Translations under genes and position numbers: made by a program | NCBI GenBank assembly: GCA_021568835.1 | Contig: JAKGSH010000010.1 | Span: forward strand, 2,852,001 to 2,916,000 | DNA from: Streptomyces sp. Tue 6430 | GTDB lineage: Bacteria > Actinomycetota > Actinomycetes > Streptomycetales > Streptomycetaceae | Reading direction: 5' to 3' | DNA: 64,000 bases | The notes under the pieces: generated by a model | Told to the model about the DNA's origin: nothing | Databases searched by the model: none | The model's input: only the letters and a program-made list of their open reading frames with translations | Shown here: in pieces, positions 8,894 through 18,059 of the stretch | How positions within the stretch are numbered: the first letter of the stretch is position 1 | Layout of the letters: each line of letters opens with the position of its first letter

Positions 8894-9235
8894 ATGACGA
8901 CCACCGAGGCCGGGGCGGCCACCGAAGAGGCCGTGACCGACCACGACCGCGGTGTGCACGGCTACCACAAACAGAAGGACGAGCACCTCAAGCGCCTGCG
9001 CCGCATCGAGGGGCAGATCCGGGGCCTCCAGCGCATGGTCGAGGAGGACACCTACTGCATCGACATACTCACCCAGGTGTCCGCCTCCACCAAGGCCCTG
9101 CAGTCCTTCGCGCTGCAACTGCTGGAGGAGCACCTGCGCCACTGCGTCGCCGACGCGGCCGTCAAGGGCGGCGACGAGATCGACGCGAAGGTCGAGGAGG
9201 CCACGAAGGCCATCGGCCGCCTGCTGCGGACCTGA
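8894..9235 (+). CDS. csoR: Copper-sensing transcriptional repressor CsoR
   Basis: A 113-residue all-helical DUF156 repressor that releases DNA on binding Cu(I). The C-H-C ligand set is present with family spacing: Cys55 (DTYCIDIL), His80 and Cys84 (EHLRHC), spacing 25 and 4. The basic DNA-binding helix is LKRLRRIEGQIRGLQRM. ATG 8894 follows GGAGG at 8884. From memory it corresponds to S. lividans CsoR / SCO4136, which controls copper genes elsewhere on the chromosome. No copper ATPase or CopZ gene lies next to it, so it acts at distant targets and on itself. Confidence 0.94.
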   Translation: MTTTEAGAATEEAVTDHDRGVHGYHKQKDEHLKRLRRIEGQIRGLQRMVEEDTYCIDILTQVSASTKALQSFALQLLEEHLRHCVADAAVKGGDEIDAKVEEATKAIGRLLRT

Positions 9236-9331
9236 CCCGACCGCGGACCTGACCCGACTGCGACCCCGGCCCGGGCCCCGACCCGCCCCCGGTCCTTGGC
9301 CCGTCCCCCTGGCACCGACCGGGCCCGCGCG

Positions 9332-9505
9332 TCAGCCGGCGCGGGCCTCGCGCTCCTCGGCCACCCTCAGCACCTCGTCGATGCTCTCCAGGCTGAGCCG
9401 CTCCTCGGCGGCGGAGGCCGCGATGATCAGCTCCCCGCACAGTTCGATCTCGGCGAGGGCCACGTGGTCCTGTACCGCCGTACCGCCCACCGGAGCCACG
9501 CGCAT
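9332..9505 (-). CDS. Small conserved Streptomyces protein (57 aa)
   Basis: An ORF too short for usual cut-offs, starting at ATG 9505 with a purine-rich stretch GACGAGG just before it. The product starts MRVAPVGGTAVQDHVALAEI, continues with an acidic helix (CGELIIAASAAEER) and ends in EVLRVAEEREARAG. Third codon positions are almost all G or C and the product is a plausible acidic helical protein of a type common in Streptomyces. Function unknown. It is convergent with csoR. Confidence 0.7.
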   Translation of the reverse strand: MRVAPVGGTAVQDHVALAEIELCGELIIAASAAEERLSLESIDEVLRVAEEREARAG

Positions 9506-9657
9506 CACCTCGTCCCTGCCGTCACCGACTTCCTAGAGTAGGGAGCGGCGCACGGACCGCGCATGGCACGGACGGGCTAGTCCTCATACCGGTTCCCTGG
9601 CCGGATCCGGCCCCCACCGGACGGTCGCCGGCCGCTCGCTCCCAGGGTCCGCCCGGC

Positions 9658-10500
9658 TCACTCCTCCGCGATCCGCCCGGCGTAGATGTCCGCCGACGCC
9701 GGCAGCCGTACGTCGGCGGGCGCCCCGAAGTCGTACAGCAGCGTCGTCGAGGCGACCGCGACGGCCTCCTTCTGCCGTCCGTTGACGAAGGTGAACCGGT
9801 GCCGGACCTTGCGGATGCGCCCCTCGTCGTCGAGGTAGACGTCGAAGGGGACCCGGGCGGTGGCGAACCCCTTCGCCGCCGCCCCCAGCGAGTCCCGGCC
9901 GCCCGCCGAGGCGCCCTTCGCGGCCGCCGCGAGGTCGGCGGTGCCGCGGAAGTGCCGCACGTCGGTCCCCGCCAGCCGGTCCCGGCCCACATAGACAGCG
10001 GTGCGCGTGCCGCGCAGCACCTCGGCGGCGGCGTACGGGTCGGTCGCGCCGCCGGTCACCAGGTTCCCGTCGGACAGCGTCGCCGTGTCCACCCGCACCC
10101 ACTTGTCGGCGGGCACGCCCGCACCCCGGTTCTTCATGAACAGCGCACCCGGCGCGAGGAGTTCGACGATGGGCCGGTGCTCACTGGCGCCGGCCGGATC
10201 CTGCGGGAGCACCACCTTCAAGCGCCCGAGCTGCCGGCGGTAGTCGTAGACGCCCTCGCCCCGGATCGTCACGCGGGTCCCGCCGGTGGCCATCTCCATC
10301 GACGTCCGGGCCTTCGAACTGCCCGCCGCCACCAGCGCGTCGGCCGCCCGGCGGAGTGTCTCAACCGGGTCGGCGGCCCGCGCGTCCTCGGCCGCGTTCC
10401 CGGGCCCGGCGCACCCGGTGGCGGCGCCGGCCCAGACCCCGGCCGCCAGCCCCGCGACGACCGCCGTGCCCCACCGCCGCTGCTGCTGCCGCTGAGTCAT
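9658..10500 (-). CDS. Secreted lipoprotein, LppX/LolA-like fold
   Basis: A 280-residue lipoprotein. ATG 10500 gives a short basic N-terminus, a hydrophobic stretch and a lipobox around AATGC (Cys near residue 29). The mature part has alternating beta-strand motifs (MEMATGGTRVTIRGEGVYDY, LLAPGALFMKNRG, HRFTFVNG) like the LppX/LprG/LolA fold used by actinobacterial lipoproteins to carry lipids or sense the envelope. Longer in-frame starts up to 10812 overlap the divergent small gene and are rejected. Function inferred from the fold only. Confidence 0.82.
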   Translation of the reverse strand: MTQRQQQRRWGTAVVAGLAAGVWAGAATGCAGPGNAAEDARAADPVETLRRAADALVAAGSSKARTSMEMATGGTRVTIRGEGVYDYRRQLGRLKVVLPQDPAGASEHRPIVELLAPGALFMKNRGAGVPADKWVRVDTATLSDGNLVTGGATDPYAAAEVLRGTRTAVYVGRDRLAGTDVRHFRGTADLAAAAKGASAGGRDSLGAAAKGFATARVPFDVYLDDEGRIRKVRHRFTFVNGRQKEAVAVASTTLLYDFGAPADVRLPASADIYAGRIAEE

Positions 10501-10644
10501 CGCCTGTCTACCCCCAGCCGGTACGTGCGTCACGGGCCCCTTGTCGTTCCCGATAACGACGGGTGGGCGGCCCCCGTCACGCGCGACCGGGACCCGCGGT
10601 GACCGCAGGCGTCCTTTCCCGCGGAGCTGGGTACGGTTGACTGC

Positions 10645-10818
10645 GTGACCCAGCAGGACCGTTCGGTCTCCTCCCCCGGCGACGGGGAAACCCACACCAC
10701 CACGACCGTCGAACGCGGCCCCTTCTGCCTGGCCCGCTGCACCTGCGGCTGGCACGGCCCGGCGCGCAGGGCGAGAAGCCTCGCCAGAACGGACGCCGCC
10801 GGCCACACCCACGGCTGA
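10645..10818 (+). CDS. Small Cys-rich conserved protein (57 aa)
   Basis: A short ORF with GTG start 10645. The product begins MTQQDRSVSSPGDGETHTTT and has a core GPFCLARCTCGWHGPARRAR with a C-x3-C-x-C arrangement and several His, ending RTDAAGHTHG. The C/H pattern suggests a small metal (zinc) knuckle. It is below normal ORF cut-offs but has good codon use and lies between two real genes. Function unknown. Confidence 0.65.
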   Translation: MTQQDRSVSSPGDGETHTTTTVERGPFCLARCTCGWHGPARRARSLARTDAAGHTHG

Positions 10819-10904
10819 CGTTCCCCTCCCTCCCCGGGAACCCCCCGGCCCGGGACCCCGTCTGCCTCCATGAAGCCGACGAAAGCCACAGGGGGCGGTC
10901 AGAC

Positions 10905-12538
10905 ATGCACCGGCGTACGTTCATCACGGGCGGCACGGCCGCCGTGGCGGCAGTCGCGACGGCCACGGGCCGGTCGGACGGCGCCGGCGGCGGCTCCTTC
11001 GGCACCGGCTCCGCTTCCGGCACCGGCTCCACCTCCGGAACCGGCTCTGCCCCAGGGACCGGCTCCGCTTCCCGGGCCTTCTCCGGCACGGCGGACGGCA
11101 AGGTCCCGCTGCGGACCACGAGCGCCGTGGCCGCCGCCGACTGGGCCGCCCTCGACCGCTCCCTCGACGGCGCCCTGATCCGCCCCGGGGACGCCTCGTG
11201 GACGGCGGCCCGGCAGCTGTACAACACCCGCTTCGACACCCTCCGGCCGGCCGCGGTCGCCTACGTCGCCCACTCCGACGACATCCGTACCGCCCTGGCC
11301 TACGCCCGCGCCCACGGCACCAGGGTCGCCATCCGCAACGGCGGCCACTCCTACGGCGGCTGGTCCTCGGGCGACGGCCGGCTGATCCTCGACGTCTCCC
11401 GGCTGAACCGGGTCCGCGCGAGCGGCCGTTCGGCCGTCGTCGGCGCCGGCGCCAAACTGATCCACGTCTACCGCGCGCTCGCCGCCAGGGGCGTGACGAT
11501 CCCGGCCGGCTCCTGCCCGACGGTCGGCGTCTCCGGTCTGGTCCTGGGCGGCGGCCACGGCGTCGTCTCCCGCGCCTACGGCCTCACCTGCGACAGCCTC
11601 ACCGGCGCGACCGTCGTCACGGCGGACGGCAGGCTGCTCACGGCGGACGCCACGCACCACCAGGACCTGTTCTGGGCACTGCGCGGAGCCGGCCACGGCA
11701 ACTTCGGCGTCGTCACCGAACTGCGCTTCGCCACCCACCCGGCCCCCCAGGCGGTGACGGGCCGGCTCTCCTGGCCCTGGCCGAGGGCCGCGGCGGTGGT
11801 GCGGGCCTGGCAGGAATGGGGCCGTCCCAGCCGGACGAGATCTGGTCCGCCCTCCACCTGACGAGCACGCCCGGCGGCACCCCGAGGATCTCCGTGTCCG
11901 CCTTCTGCATCGGCACCCACGGCCAGCTGCAGAACGCCGTCGACCGCCTCGCGCACCGCGTGGGCGCCTCCGCGACGACCGTGTCGCTGCGCCGCCGCTC
12001 CTACGAGGAGGCCATGGAGGTCTACGCCGGATGCTCCTCCTTCGCCACCGACGCCCAGTGCCACCTGCCCGGCCCGACCCCCGGCCGCTCCCCGCGAGGC
12101 GCCCTGGGCCGCGAGACCTACGCGGCCCGCTCCGCCTTCTTCGACCGCTCCCTCCCGGCGGCGGGCGTCCGGGCCCTGCTCCGGCAGCTGGAGAGCGTCC
12201 GGGGCGGCTCGGGCAGCATCGCGCTCACCGCCCTGGGCGGCGCGGTCAACCGGGTCTCCCCCACGGCCACGGCGTTCGTCCACCGCCGCTCCCGGATGCT
12301 GGCCCAGTACCTGGTGTCGTGGCGCGCGGGCACGACGGGCACGACGGCCCGGTCCTGGCTCGCCGAGGCCCACGGCGCCATGGCCCCGCACGCCTCGGGC
12401 GCCGCCTACCAGAACTACGCGGACCCCACCCTGCCGAACGGGAAGAAGGCGTACTACGGTCCGGCGCTCCCGCACCTCACCCAGGTGAAGCGCACGTACG
12501 ACCCGACCGGCTTCTTCACGTACCCGCAGTCGCTGTGA
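10905..12538 (+). CDS. Secreted FAD-linked oxidase, BBE-like, bicovalent flavin (1-nt frameshift)
   Basis: Berberine-bridge/VAO-family oxidase, about 544 residues after correction. A Tat-type signal (MHRRTFITGG, Arg-Arg) is followed by a low-complexity Gly/Thr/Ser repeat (about residues 30-58). The FAD-binding domain shows RNGGHSYGG (His148) and AGSCPTVG (Cys204), the pair that anchors FAD bicovalently in this family. The BBE motif YQNYADPTL and the ending GFFTYPQSL close the protein. The frame breaks after LAWQEWG-type sequence; one G missing from GGGG at 11818-11821 rejoins the two halves. The substrate (sugar, alkaloid or polyketide) is unknown. Confidence 0.88.
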
Positions 12539-12617
12539 CGAGACCGGCCCGGCCCACGGCCGGCCACTGCCCGCCGGCCGCTGCCCGCCGGTGACGGTCC
12601 GCGGCCGGCGCGACCGC

Positions 12618-13330
12618 CTACGCGGCCAGGTCCCGCTCCTCGGCGGAGGCCGTCTCGACCCGGGCCCCCGGGACCACGGCGTCCTGCCCCGCGCCCCGCA
12701 CGGAGCGCGCCCGCACGATCCAGCCCAGCCACGCGGTCCCCTCGACCGCCTTCAGCACGGGGGTGAGCAGCATCGAGGCCACCGGCGACAACAGCAGCGC
12801 CACCGCCGTACCGAGCGCGAACCCCCGATGACGTCCGTCGGGTAGTGCACCCCCATGTACACCCGGCAGAACCCCTCCACCAGCCCCAGCCCGATCCCCA
12901 CGAGTCCGAACCTGCGGTGGGCGACGAACAGCGCGACCCCCATCGCCATGGTGATCGTCGCGTGGTCGCTCACGAAGGAGTAGTCGGTCTTCCCGGAGAC
13001 CAGGACCTCGAGGCCCTGGTGGTCGAGGAAGGGCCGGGGCCGCTCCACGAACCCGCGTATCGGCACGTTCACCAGGACCGCGAGCCCGGCGGCCAACGGC
13101 ACCCACACCAGCGCGGCCACGGAGGAGGCGGCGTCCTCGGCCGACACGGGCCGCCGCCGCACGGTCCACCAGCACCAGAGCACGAGCAGCACCATCGCCA
13201 GGAGCAGCCCGTACTCGCCGACGAACTCGACGATCCGGTCGAGCCAGTGCGGGGCTTCCCTGGCGAGGCCGTTGATGTCGTAGAGCAGGTCGACGTCAGG
13301 GTTCGACCCGGATGCGGCGAGTCCAGCCAT
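12618..13330 (-). CDS. PAP2-family membrane phosphatase (1-nt frameshift)
   Basis: A 237-residue membrane phosphatase of phosphatidic acid or undecaprenyl-pyrophosphate type. Catalytic motifs: GFVERPRPF (motif 1), FVSDHAT (motif 2, with S-D-H instead of PSGH) and CRVYMGVHYPTDVIGG (motif 3), with about five membrane segments. The ATG at 13330 follows GAAGGGG. The frame breaks right after motif 3; one C missing from CCCCC at 12822-12826 (plus strand) restores FALGTAVALLLSPVAS and the C-terminus. It converges with the FAD oxidase. Confidence 0.88.
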
Positions 13331-13568
13331 GGTGCTGCGGCCCCTTCGTCGTTGCTGCCGGACGCGCCTCACGCACGCCGCTCGTACCCACCCCCGTGGT
13401 CGTAGATCCGCGCCCGCCGCCCTGTCGGTCGGTCACAGGCATCGCTCGGCTACGTCAACAGGAACGCACGACCCCCGTTGATACGTTCCACCCTCCACCG
13501 AATGATCACGCAGACGTTATCGAAGAGAAACACGTCTCCGCAGCTCAGGCGACGGGTCCCCGCCCGGT

Positions 13569-14570
13569 TCAGGCCCTCACGGGGAGCGCTTTCGCGCCAT
13601 CTTCGGTGACCCGCGTGGCACCGAAGTACTTGCGGGTGTCGATCGGGTCGAACCGGATGACCGCCCCCGTGCGGGGCGCGTCGATCATGTACCCGCCGCC
13701 GACGTAGATGCCGACGTGGTCGATGGCCCGGGAGTTGTTCGGATCGGTCGAGAAGAACACCAGGTCGCCCGGCAGCAGTTCGTCCCGCGAGGGGTGCGGA
13801 CCCGCGTTGTACTGGTCGTTGGCCACCCGCGGCAGGGTGATCCCGACGCTCTCGTACGCCGCCTTGGTCAGCCCCGAGCAGTCGAACCGTCCGCCCTGCT
13901 CAGGCGTGCCGTTCCCGCCCCACAGGTACGGCGTCCCCAGCTTCTTCTGCGCGAAGTAGATCGCCCCGGCGGCCTGCTCGGACGGATCGACCCGGGTGAC
14001 CGGCGCGGCGAAGCTCTTGGCCAGCGTGGTGATCGTCTTCACGTAGTTCTGGGTCTCCCGGTACGGCGGCACGCCCCCGTACTTGATGACCGCGTAGGCC
14101 CCCGCGTTGTAGGACGCGAGCATGTTGTGGGTGGGGTCGCCGGGCACCTTCTTGACGTACGAGGCGAGTTCGCAGTCGTACGACGCGGCCGACGGGATCG
14201 CGTCATTCGGGTCCCACACGTCACGGTCGCCGTCCCCGTCGCCGTCGATGCCGTGGGTGGCCCAGGTGCCGGGGATGAACTGCGCGATGCCCTGGGCCGC
14301 CGCGGGGCTCTTGGCGTTCGGGTTGAACCCGCTCTCCTGGTAGAGCTGGGCGGCGAGCAGCGCCGGATCGATCGCGGAGCAGAGGTTGCCCCACTTCTGC
14401 ACGAGCGCCTGGTAGGCGGCCGGCACGGCGCCCTTGGCCAGCCCGACGCTCCTGCCGCCCGCGCCGCCCGCGAGGTTCCCGGCGATGACGTACACGCCGA
14501 CGACGAGCAGCATCACGAAGCTGAGCCCCGCCGCAGTCGCGGCACCCGCCAGGATCCACGCCTTACGCAC
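13569..14570 (-). CDS. Bifunctional lytic transglycosylase / NlpC-P60 peptidase (VirB1-like)
   Basis: A cell-wall hydrolase of about 333 residues with one N-terminal membrane anchor (residues 5-30). The SLT domain (about 45-190) carries the catalytic Glu in AAQLYQESGFNP, plus GIAQFIPGTW and MLASYNAGAYAV. The NlpC/P60 domain (about 215-333) carries the catalytic Cys in RFDCSGLTKAAYES and His in IDHVGIYVGGGYMI. GTG 14570 sits nine bases after GAGGGG; TTG 14576 is an alternative. This SLT+NlpC pairing is typical of wall hydrolases of Gram-positive conjugation systems, and it lies beside the T4SS-like operon on the opposite strand. Confidence 0.9.
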   Translation of the reverse strand: MRKAWILAGAATAAGLSFVMLLVVGVYVIAGNLAGGAGGRSVGLAKGAVPAAYQALVQKWGNLCSAIDPALLAAQLYQESGFNPNAKSPAAAQGIAQFIPGTWATHGIDGDGDGDRDVWDPNDAIPSAASYDCELASYVKKVPGDPTHNMLASYNAGAYAVIKYGGVPPYRETQNYVKTITTLAKSFAAPVTRVDPSEQAAGAIYFAQKKLGTPYLWGGNGTPEQGGRFDCSGLTKAAYESVGITLPRVANDQYNAGPHPSRDELLPGDLVFFSTDPNNSRAIDHVGIYVGGGYMIDAPRTGAVIRFDPIDTRKYFGATRVTEDGAKALPVRA

Positions 14571-14756
14571 CGTCAACCGCCCCTCACCCGTACGGCTTTC
14601 CGCCCGCGTCAGTGTATGAGCTTCCCCCGCGGGATCCCGCGCAACCGGCGCTTCCCCCTCACGCCCCGGGCGGTGCGCCGGCCCGGCCGGCCGGGGGCCG
14701 GACCGGGTCCCGCTATCGTCCTCGTGTCGCCGAGGCCCGTGCGGAAGGAATCTCCC

Positions 14757-15050
14757 GTGACCGACATCCCCACCGACCTGACGTGGGTCCGCGCCGCGCC
14801 ACCGGAGGCGACCGGCCCCGGCCCCTGGATCGAGATCGCCTTCGGCGAGGGCGACGACGCGGAGGCCCCCGTCTACCTCCGCGAGACCAGCGACCCGGAC
14901 AACGTGGTCACGACGAACCGGCGCAAGTGGGACGCGTTCGTCCTCGGCGTGCGGGCGGGGGAGTTCGACCACTTCGTGGAGGGCGCGGAGGGGACGGCGG
15001 ACGCCGACGGCGACGGCGACGCGGGGAACACCGCCCGCCCGCTCCCCTGA
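14757..15050 (+). CDS. DUF397-type small protein
   Basis: A 97-residue protein with the DUF397 pattern: a W near the N-terminus, WIEIAFGE, then VYLRETSDPDN (equivalent of the usual RDSK segment) and KWDAFVLGVRAGEFDHF. The GTG start at 14757 follows GGAAGGA. The tail is a short Asp/Gly/Ala low-complexity run. DUF397 proteins commonly pair with HTH regulators (BldB/WhiJ-like systems), but no HTH partner is adjacent here. Confidence 0.8.
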   Translation: MTDIPTDLTWVRAAPPEATGPGPWIEIAFGEGDDAEAPVYLRETSDPDNVVTTNRRKWDAFVLGVRAGEFDHFVEGAEGTADADGDGDAGNTARPLP

Positions 15051-15395
15051 CGGACGGTCGGGAAGCACGCGGACGGCGGGCCACGGCCCCGCCTCCCGTT
15101 CGCCGTCGGTCATGAGACCATCGGAAACGGACGCTCACCCGACCAGCCGTCAGAAACGGCGCACGGCCGTGAAGTGGGTCAACGACGGAACCGCACGACA
15201 GGTTCCGCTCCGACTTCATTGCCCGGCGTGACCTGCCGTGATACACAGAGTGACGAGTGCGTGCTATTCGTACGAATCCCGCCCGTCAATGACGCCAAGT
15301 CGACATACGAAGGCGGCGTTGTCGGCGACAATGAGACGTGACCTCTGCACACCGCAGAGGCCTCTCGGAACTACCCACCAGGGGCGGTGACTTAC
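15051..15395. other. Gene-free stretch upstream of the T4SS-like operon
   Basis: No credible coding frame. The G+C content drops compared with its neighbours around 15240-15340, as expected for a promoter region. Imperfect inverted motifs are seen (CGTCAGAAACGGCG, and TTCGTACGAA at about 15269-15278, a perfect 10-bp palindrome). This is probably the promoter region of the operon that begins at 15396. Confidence 0.5.
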
Positions 15396-15704
15396 ATGCT
15401 CTTTGCGGCCGACAAGGGCGACATCAACACCATCATCGGCGGGATCGCTCCGGACTGGGGCCCCTTCGGCAGCCTGGGCAACGAGGCCAAGGTGATGATC
15501 GAGGTGGTGATGGCGATCGCCATCCTCCTCTGCCTCGGCATCGCGATCTGGGGCGCCGCCAAGCAGCGCATCGGCGCGACGGCCCTGCGCGACACCTTCA
15601 GCGCGGAACAGGGCAAGGGCCTCATCATCGCCGGGCTGACGGGCGTCTTCATCATCGGGTCCCTCGGCACCCTGTTCACGATCGTGTACGGCATGGCCGT
15701 GTAG
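15396..15704 (+). CDS. Two-helix membrane protein, pilin-like subunit of a T4SS-like locus
   Basis: 102 residues starting MLFAADKGDINTIIGGIAPD, with two membrane helices (about 36-55 and 76-97, around KQRIGATALRDTFSAEQGKG in between). This size and topology resemble VirB2/TrbC pilins or the small membrane proteins that start Gram-positive conjugation operons. ATG 15396 is preferred; GTG 15387 in the same frame would add three residues. No cleaved signal peptide is obvious. The assignment rests on topology and on the downstream VirB-like genes. Confidence 0.75.
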   Translation: MLFAADKGDINTIIGGIAPDWGPFGSLGNEAKVMIEVVMAIAILLCLGIAIWGAAKQRIGATALRDTFSAEQGKGLIIAGLTGVFIIGSLGTLFTIVYGMAV

Positions 15705-15892
15705 CGGTCGCCGCCCACCGCCAGTCCGTCCCGGGCGCTCCCGTCCCCCTCCACCCCACCCACCCGTCGTGCCCACCGGCTGAGGTTGCGTCTCCCTGAT
15801 GTCGAGTCACCACACCGCGCCCGCGCGGGAACCAGCACGGCTACCGTCGTACTACTACGTGTTCCGGTACGGCAGCGAGGGGCGTACACGGC

Positions 15893-16717
15893 ATGAGTCC
15901 CGGAGACGAAAACGACTACGGCGAGCCGTCGGGCACCCGCGTGCGCCTGCCCGACGCCGACCCCTACGGCGGCGCCCGCCGCCCCGCCCGCTCGTCCTCG
16001 CGCAACCTGGTCATGGTGGTCGGCGTCGTCGTCCTCCTGATCGCCGCGATCGCCTTCGCGAACCGTGGAGGAGACGATTCCCCTTCCACGGCGGCCACGG
16101 GCGAGGGCAACGGCGACAAGCCGAGGACCTCGTCGACGGCGGCGAGCGGGACGAAGCCGGTGGAGACGAGATCCGGCGGCATCCCGTCGGGCTTCGCCCG
16201 GACCGAGCAGGGCGTCCAGTCGGCCGCCGCCAACTACGCCGTCGCACTGGGTTCGACCGGCATGTTCCGTGAGGAGAGCCGGCACGCCCTCGTCGACACC
16301 GTCTACACGGCTGCCGCGGCGGCCGGGCTCCAAGCCCCGATGGACCAGGCCTATTCGGCGGACTTCCTCGCCAAGCTGGGCCTCGACGCCGACGGCAACG
16401 CGCCGACGGGCAACACCTTCGTCTCCCGCGTCGTCCCGGTGGGCACCACGGTCCAGGCGTACACCGGCACCGCCGCGAAGGTCGCCGTCTGGTACCTCGG
16501 CCTGATCGGCATGTCCGGGGAGAACTCGACCGACCCCGTCACCTCGTCGTGGAAGACCTGGACCTTCGACCTCCGATGGGTCGAGGGCGACTGGAAGGTC
16601 GCCGCCGACGAACAGAAGGAAGGCCCCGCCCCGGTCCCGGGCGACGACAAGGCCGCCGCCTCCGACGAGATCAGCAAGGCCATCGAGGAGTACGGAGGGT
16701 TCACGTATGCCCGGTAA
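15893..16717 (+). CDS. Bitopic membrane protein, TcpC/VirB8-like
   Basis: 274 residues: a cytoplasmic N-terminus (1-36), one membrane segment (about 38-57, LVMVVGVVVLLIAAIAFA), a Ser/Thr/Gly linker and an external domain of about 200 residues. The layout matches TcpC and VirB8, whose external domains have an NTF2-like fold. Conserved-looking segments are FARTEQGVQSAAANYAVALG and WYLGLIGMSG. The stop overlaps the next start by 11 bases, so the genes are coupled. The call is supported by architecture and context rather than by a diagnostic motif. Confidence 0.72.
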   Translation: MSPGDENDYGEPSGTRVRLPDADPYGGARRPARSSSRNLVMVVGVVVLLIAAIAFANRGGDDSPSTAATGEGNGDKPRTSSTAASGTKPVETRSGGIPSGFARTEQGVQSAAANYAVALGSTGMFREESRHALVDTVYTAAAAAGLQAPMDQAYSADFLAKLGLDADGNAPTGNTFVSRVVPVGTTVQAYTGTAAKVAVWYLGLIGMSGENSTDPVTSSWKTWTFDLRWVEGDWKVAADEQKEGPAPVPGDDKAAASDEISKAIEEYGGFTYAR

Positions 16718-18059
16718 CCCGCACCGCGTGCTCCGGCTCGCCGGAGTCGTCGCGGCCGTCCAGACGTCGGCCGTACTGCTGGCCACCCGCGCCTTCGCCG
16801 TGCCCACGCCCAGCCCGTCGCCCTCACCGTCGTCCTCACCCTCGGTCTCGCCCTCCCCTTCGGACAGCCTCGACTGCAGCCTCATCTCCGGCGAGGCCAA
16901 GAAGTACTGCGAAAAAGGCAACAACCGCTCCGGCACCACCCCCAGCGTCTCCGACACCGTCGACCCCCTCTCCTCGCTGGCCAAGGGCTGTGCCGAAGCC
17001 GCCGCCTGGACCGTCGACAAGCTCAGCGTCGCCGTGCAGGACACCGCGAACGTCGACTTCACCAACGCCCGGTTCCTCCAGCAGTACGCCGTCGTCTTCG
17101 CCGCGTCGACCGTCCTGACCCTCCTGCTGTGGCTGCTGGCCGTCGCCAAGCGGGCCGTCCGGGGAGTCCCCCTCACCACCGCGATCGGCGAAGCCGTCGG
17201 CTTCCTGTGGCTCACCGTCCTCGCCTCCGCCTTCACGCCGCTGATCCTCTACACGGTCGTCTCGGCCACCGACGGCATCAGCGAGGCCCTGGCGAAGACC
17301 ACCGGCAACCAGACCGACACCTTCTTCGGCACCTTCTCCGCCGCCCTGGAGAAGGGCGAGGACATCGGCGGCGGCCCGATCATGCTGATCGTGGTCTCCC
17401 TGGTGTCCATCCTCGCCGCCGGCGTCCTGTGGCTGGAACTGGTCCTGCGGGCCGCCCTCCTCTACGTCGGCGCCCTGCTCGGCACCGTCGTCTACGCGGG
17501 CCTCGTCGACAAGAACCTGTGGGGCCACGTCCGCCGCTGGGCCGGCATCATGATCGCCGTCATCCTGGTCAAACCGGTCATCGTGATCGTCCTGGGCCTG
17601 GCCGGCGCGCTCTCCGCCGACGACGGTCCGGGCGCCTTCGGCGCGGTCGTCTCCGGCCTGTCCATCATCCTGCTGGCCATCTTCGCCAGCGCGATGATCT
17701 ACCGCTTCGTGCCCGGCTTCGGCGACGAGATCGCCCATTCGCGCAACAACCGCATGATGCAGGGCGCCGAGAGCAAGGCCGCGGCCGTCATCAGCTCCCC
17801 CGCCACCCTCGTCGCCCAGGGCATCAAGACCCACAGCACCCGCGCCGACAGCAACGGCGGCGGGTCCTCCGGTGGTCAGCGCCCGGCCAACCAGACCTCC
17901 GGCGGCATGGCCGCGCACAGCTCGCGCCCCGCGAACGGAGGCGGCGGATCTGTCCCCTCCGCCGCACCCGCGCCCCGCGCCGCCAGCCCGGTGAACACCC
18001 CGCACGCCGGCAACAACCGCAACAGCAGTACCAACCGCACGGGAGGTGAAGGGCGTTGA
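16707..18059 (+). CDS. Polytopic membrane protein, VirB6/TrbL-like
   Basis: 450 residues. A signal-like N-terminus (to about residue 31) is followed by a Pro/Ser repeat (PSPSPSPSSSPSVSPSP), a Cys-containing external part and about six membrane helices between residues 130 and 350 (for example VVFAASTVLTLLLWLLAV). A hydrophilic Asn/Ser/Gly-rich cytoplasmic tail closes it. This is the typical form of actinobacterial VirB6/TrbL channel proteins. The start at 16707 overlaps the previous gene by 11 bases and the stop overlaps the next TTG start (TTGA), so it sits inside a tightly coupled operon. Confidence 0.78.
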   Translation: MPGNPHRVLRLAGVVAAVQTSAVLLATRAFAVPTPSPSPSPSSSPSVSPSPSDSLDCSLISGEAKKYCEKGNNRSGTTPSVSDTVDPLSSLAKGCAEAAAWTVDKLSVAVQDTANVDFTNARFLQQYAVVFAASTVLTLLLWLLAVAKRAVRGVPLTTAIGEAVGFLWLTVLASAFTPLILYTVVSATDGISEALAKTTGNQTDTFFGTFSAALEKGEDIGGGPIMLIVVSLVSILAAGVLWLELVLRAALLYVGALLGTVVYAGLVDKNLWGHVRRWAGIMIAVILVKPVIVIVLGLAGALSADDGPGAFGAVVSGLSIILLAIFASAMIYRFVPGFGDEIAHSRNNRMMQGAESKAAAVISSPATLVAQGIKTHSTRADSNGGGSSGGQRPANQTSGGMAAHSSRPANGGGGSVPSAAPAPRAASPVNTPHAGNNRNSSTNRTGGEGR

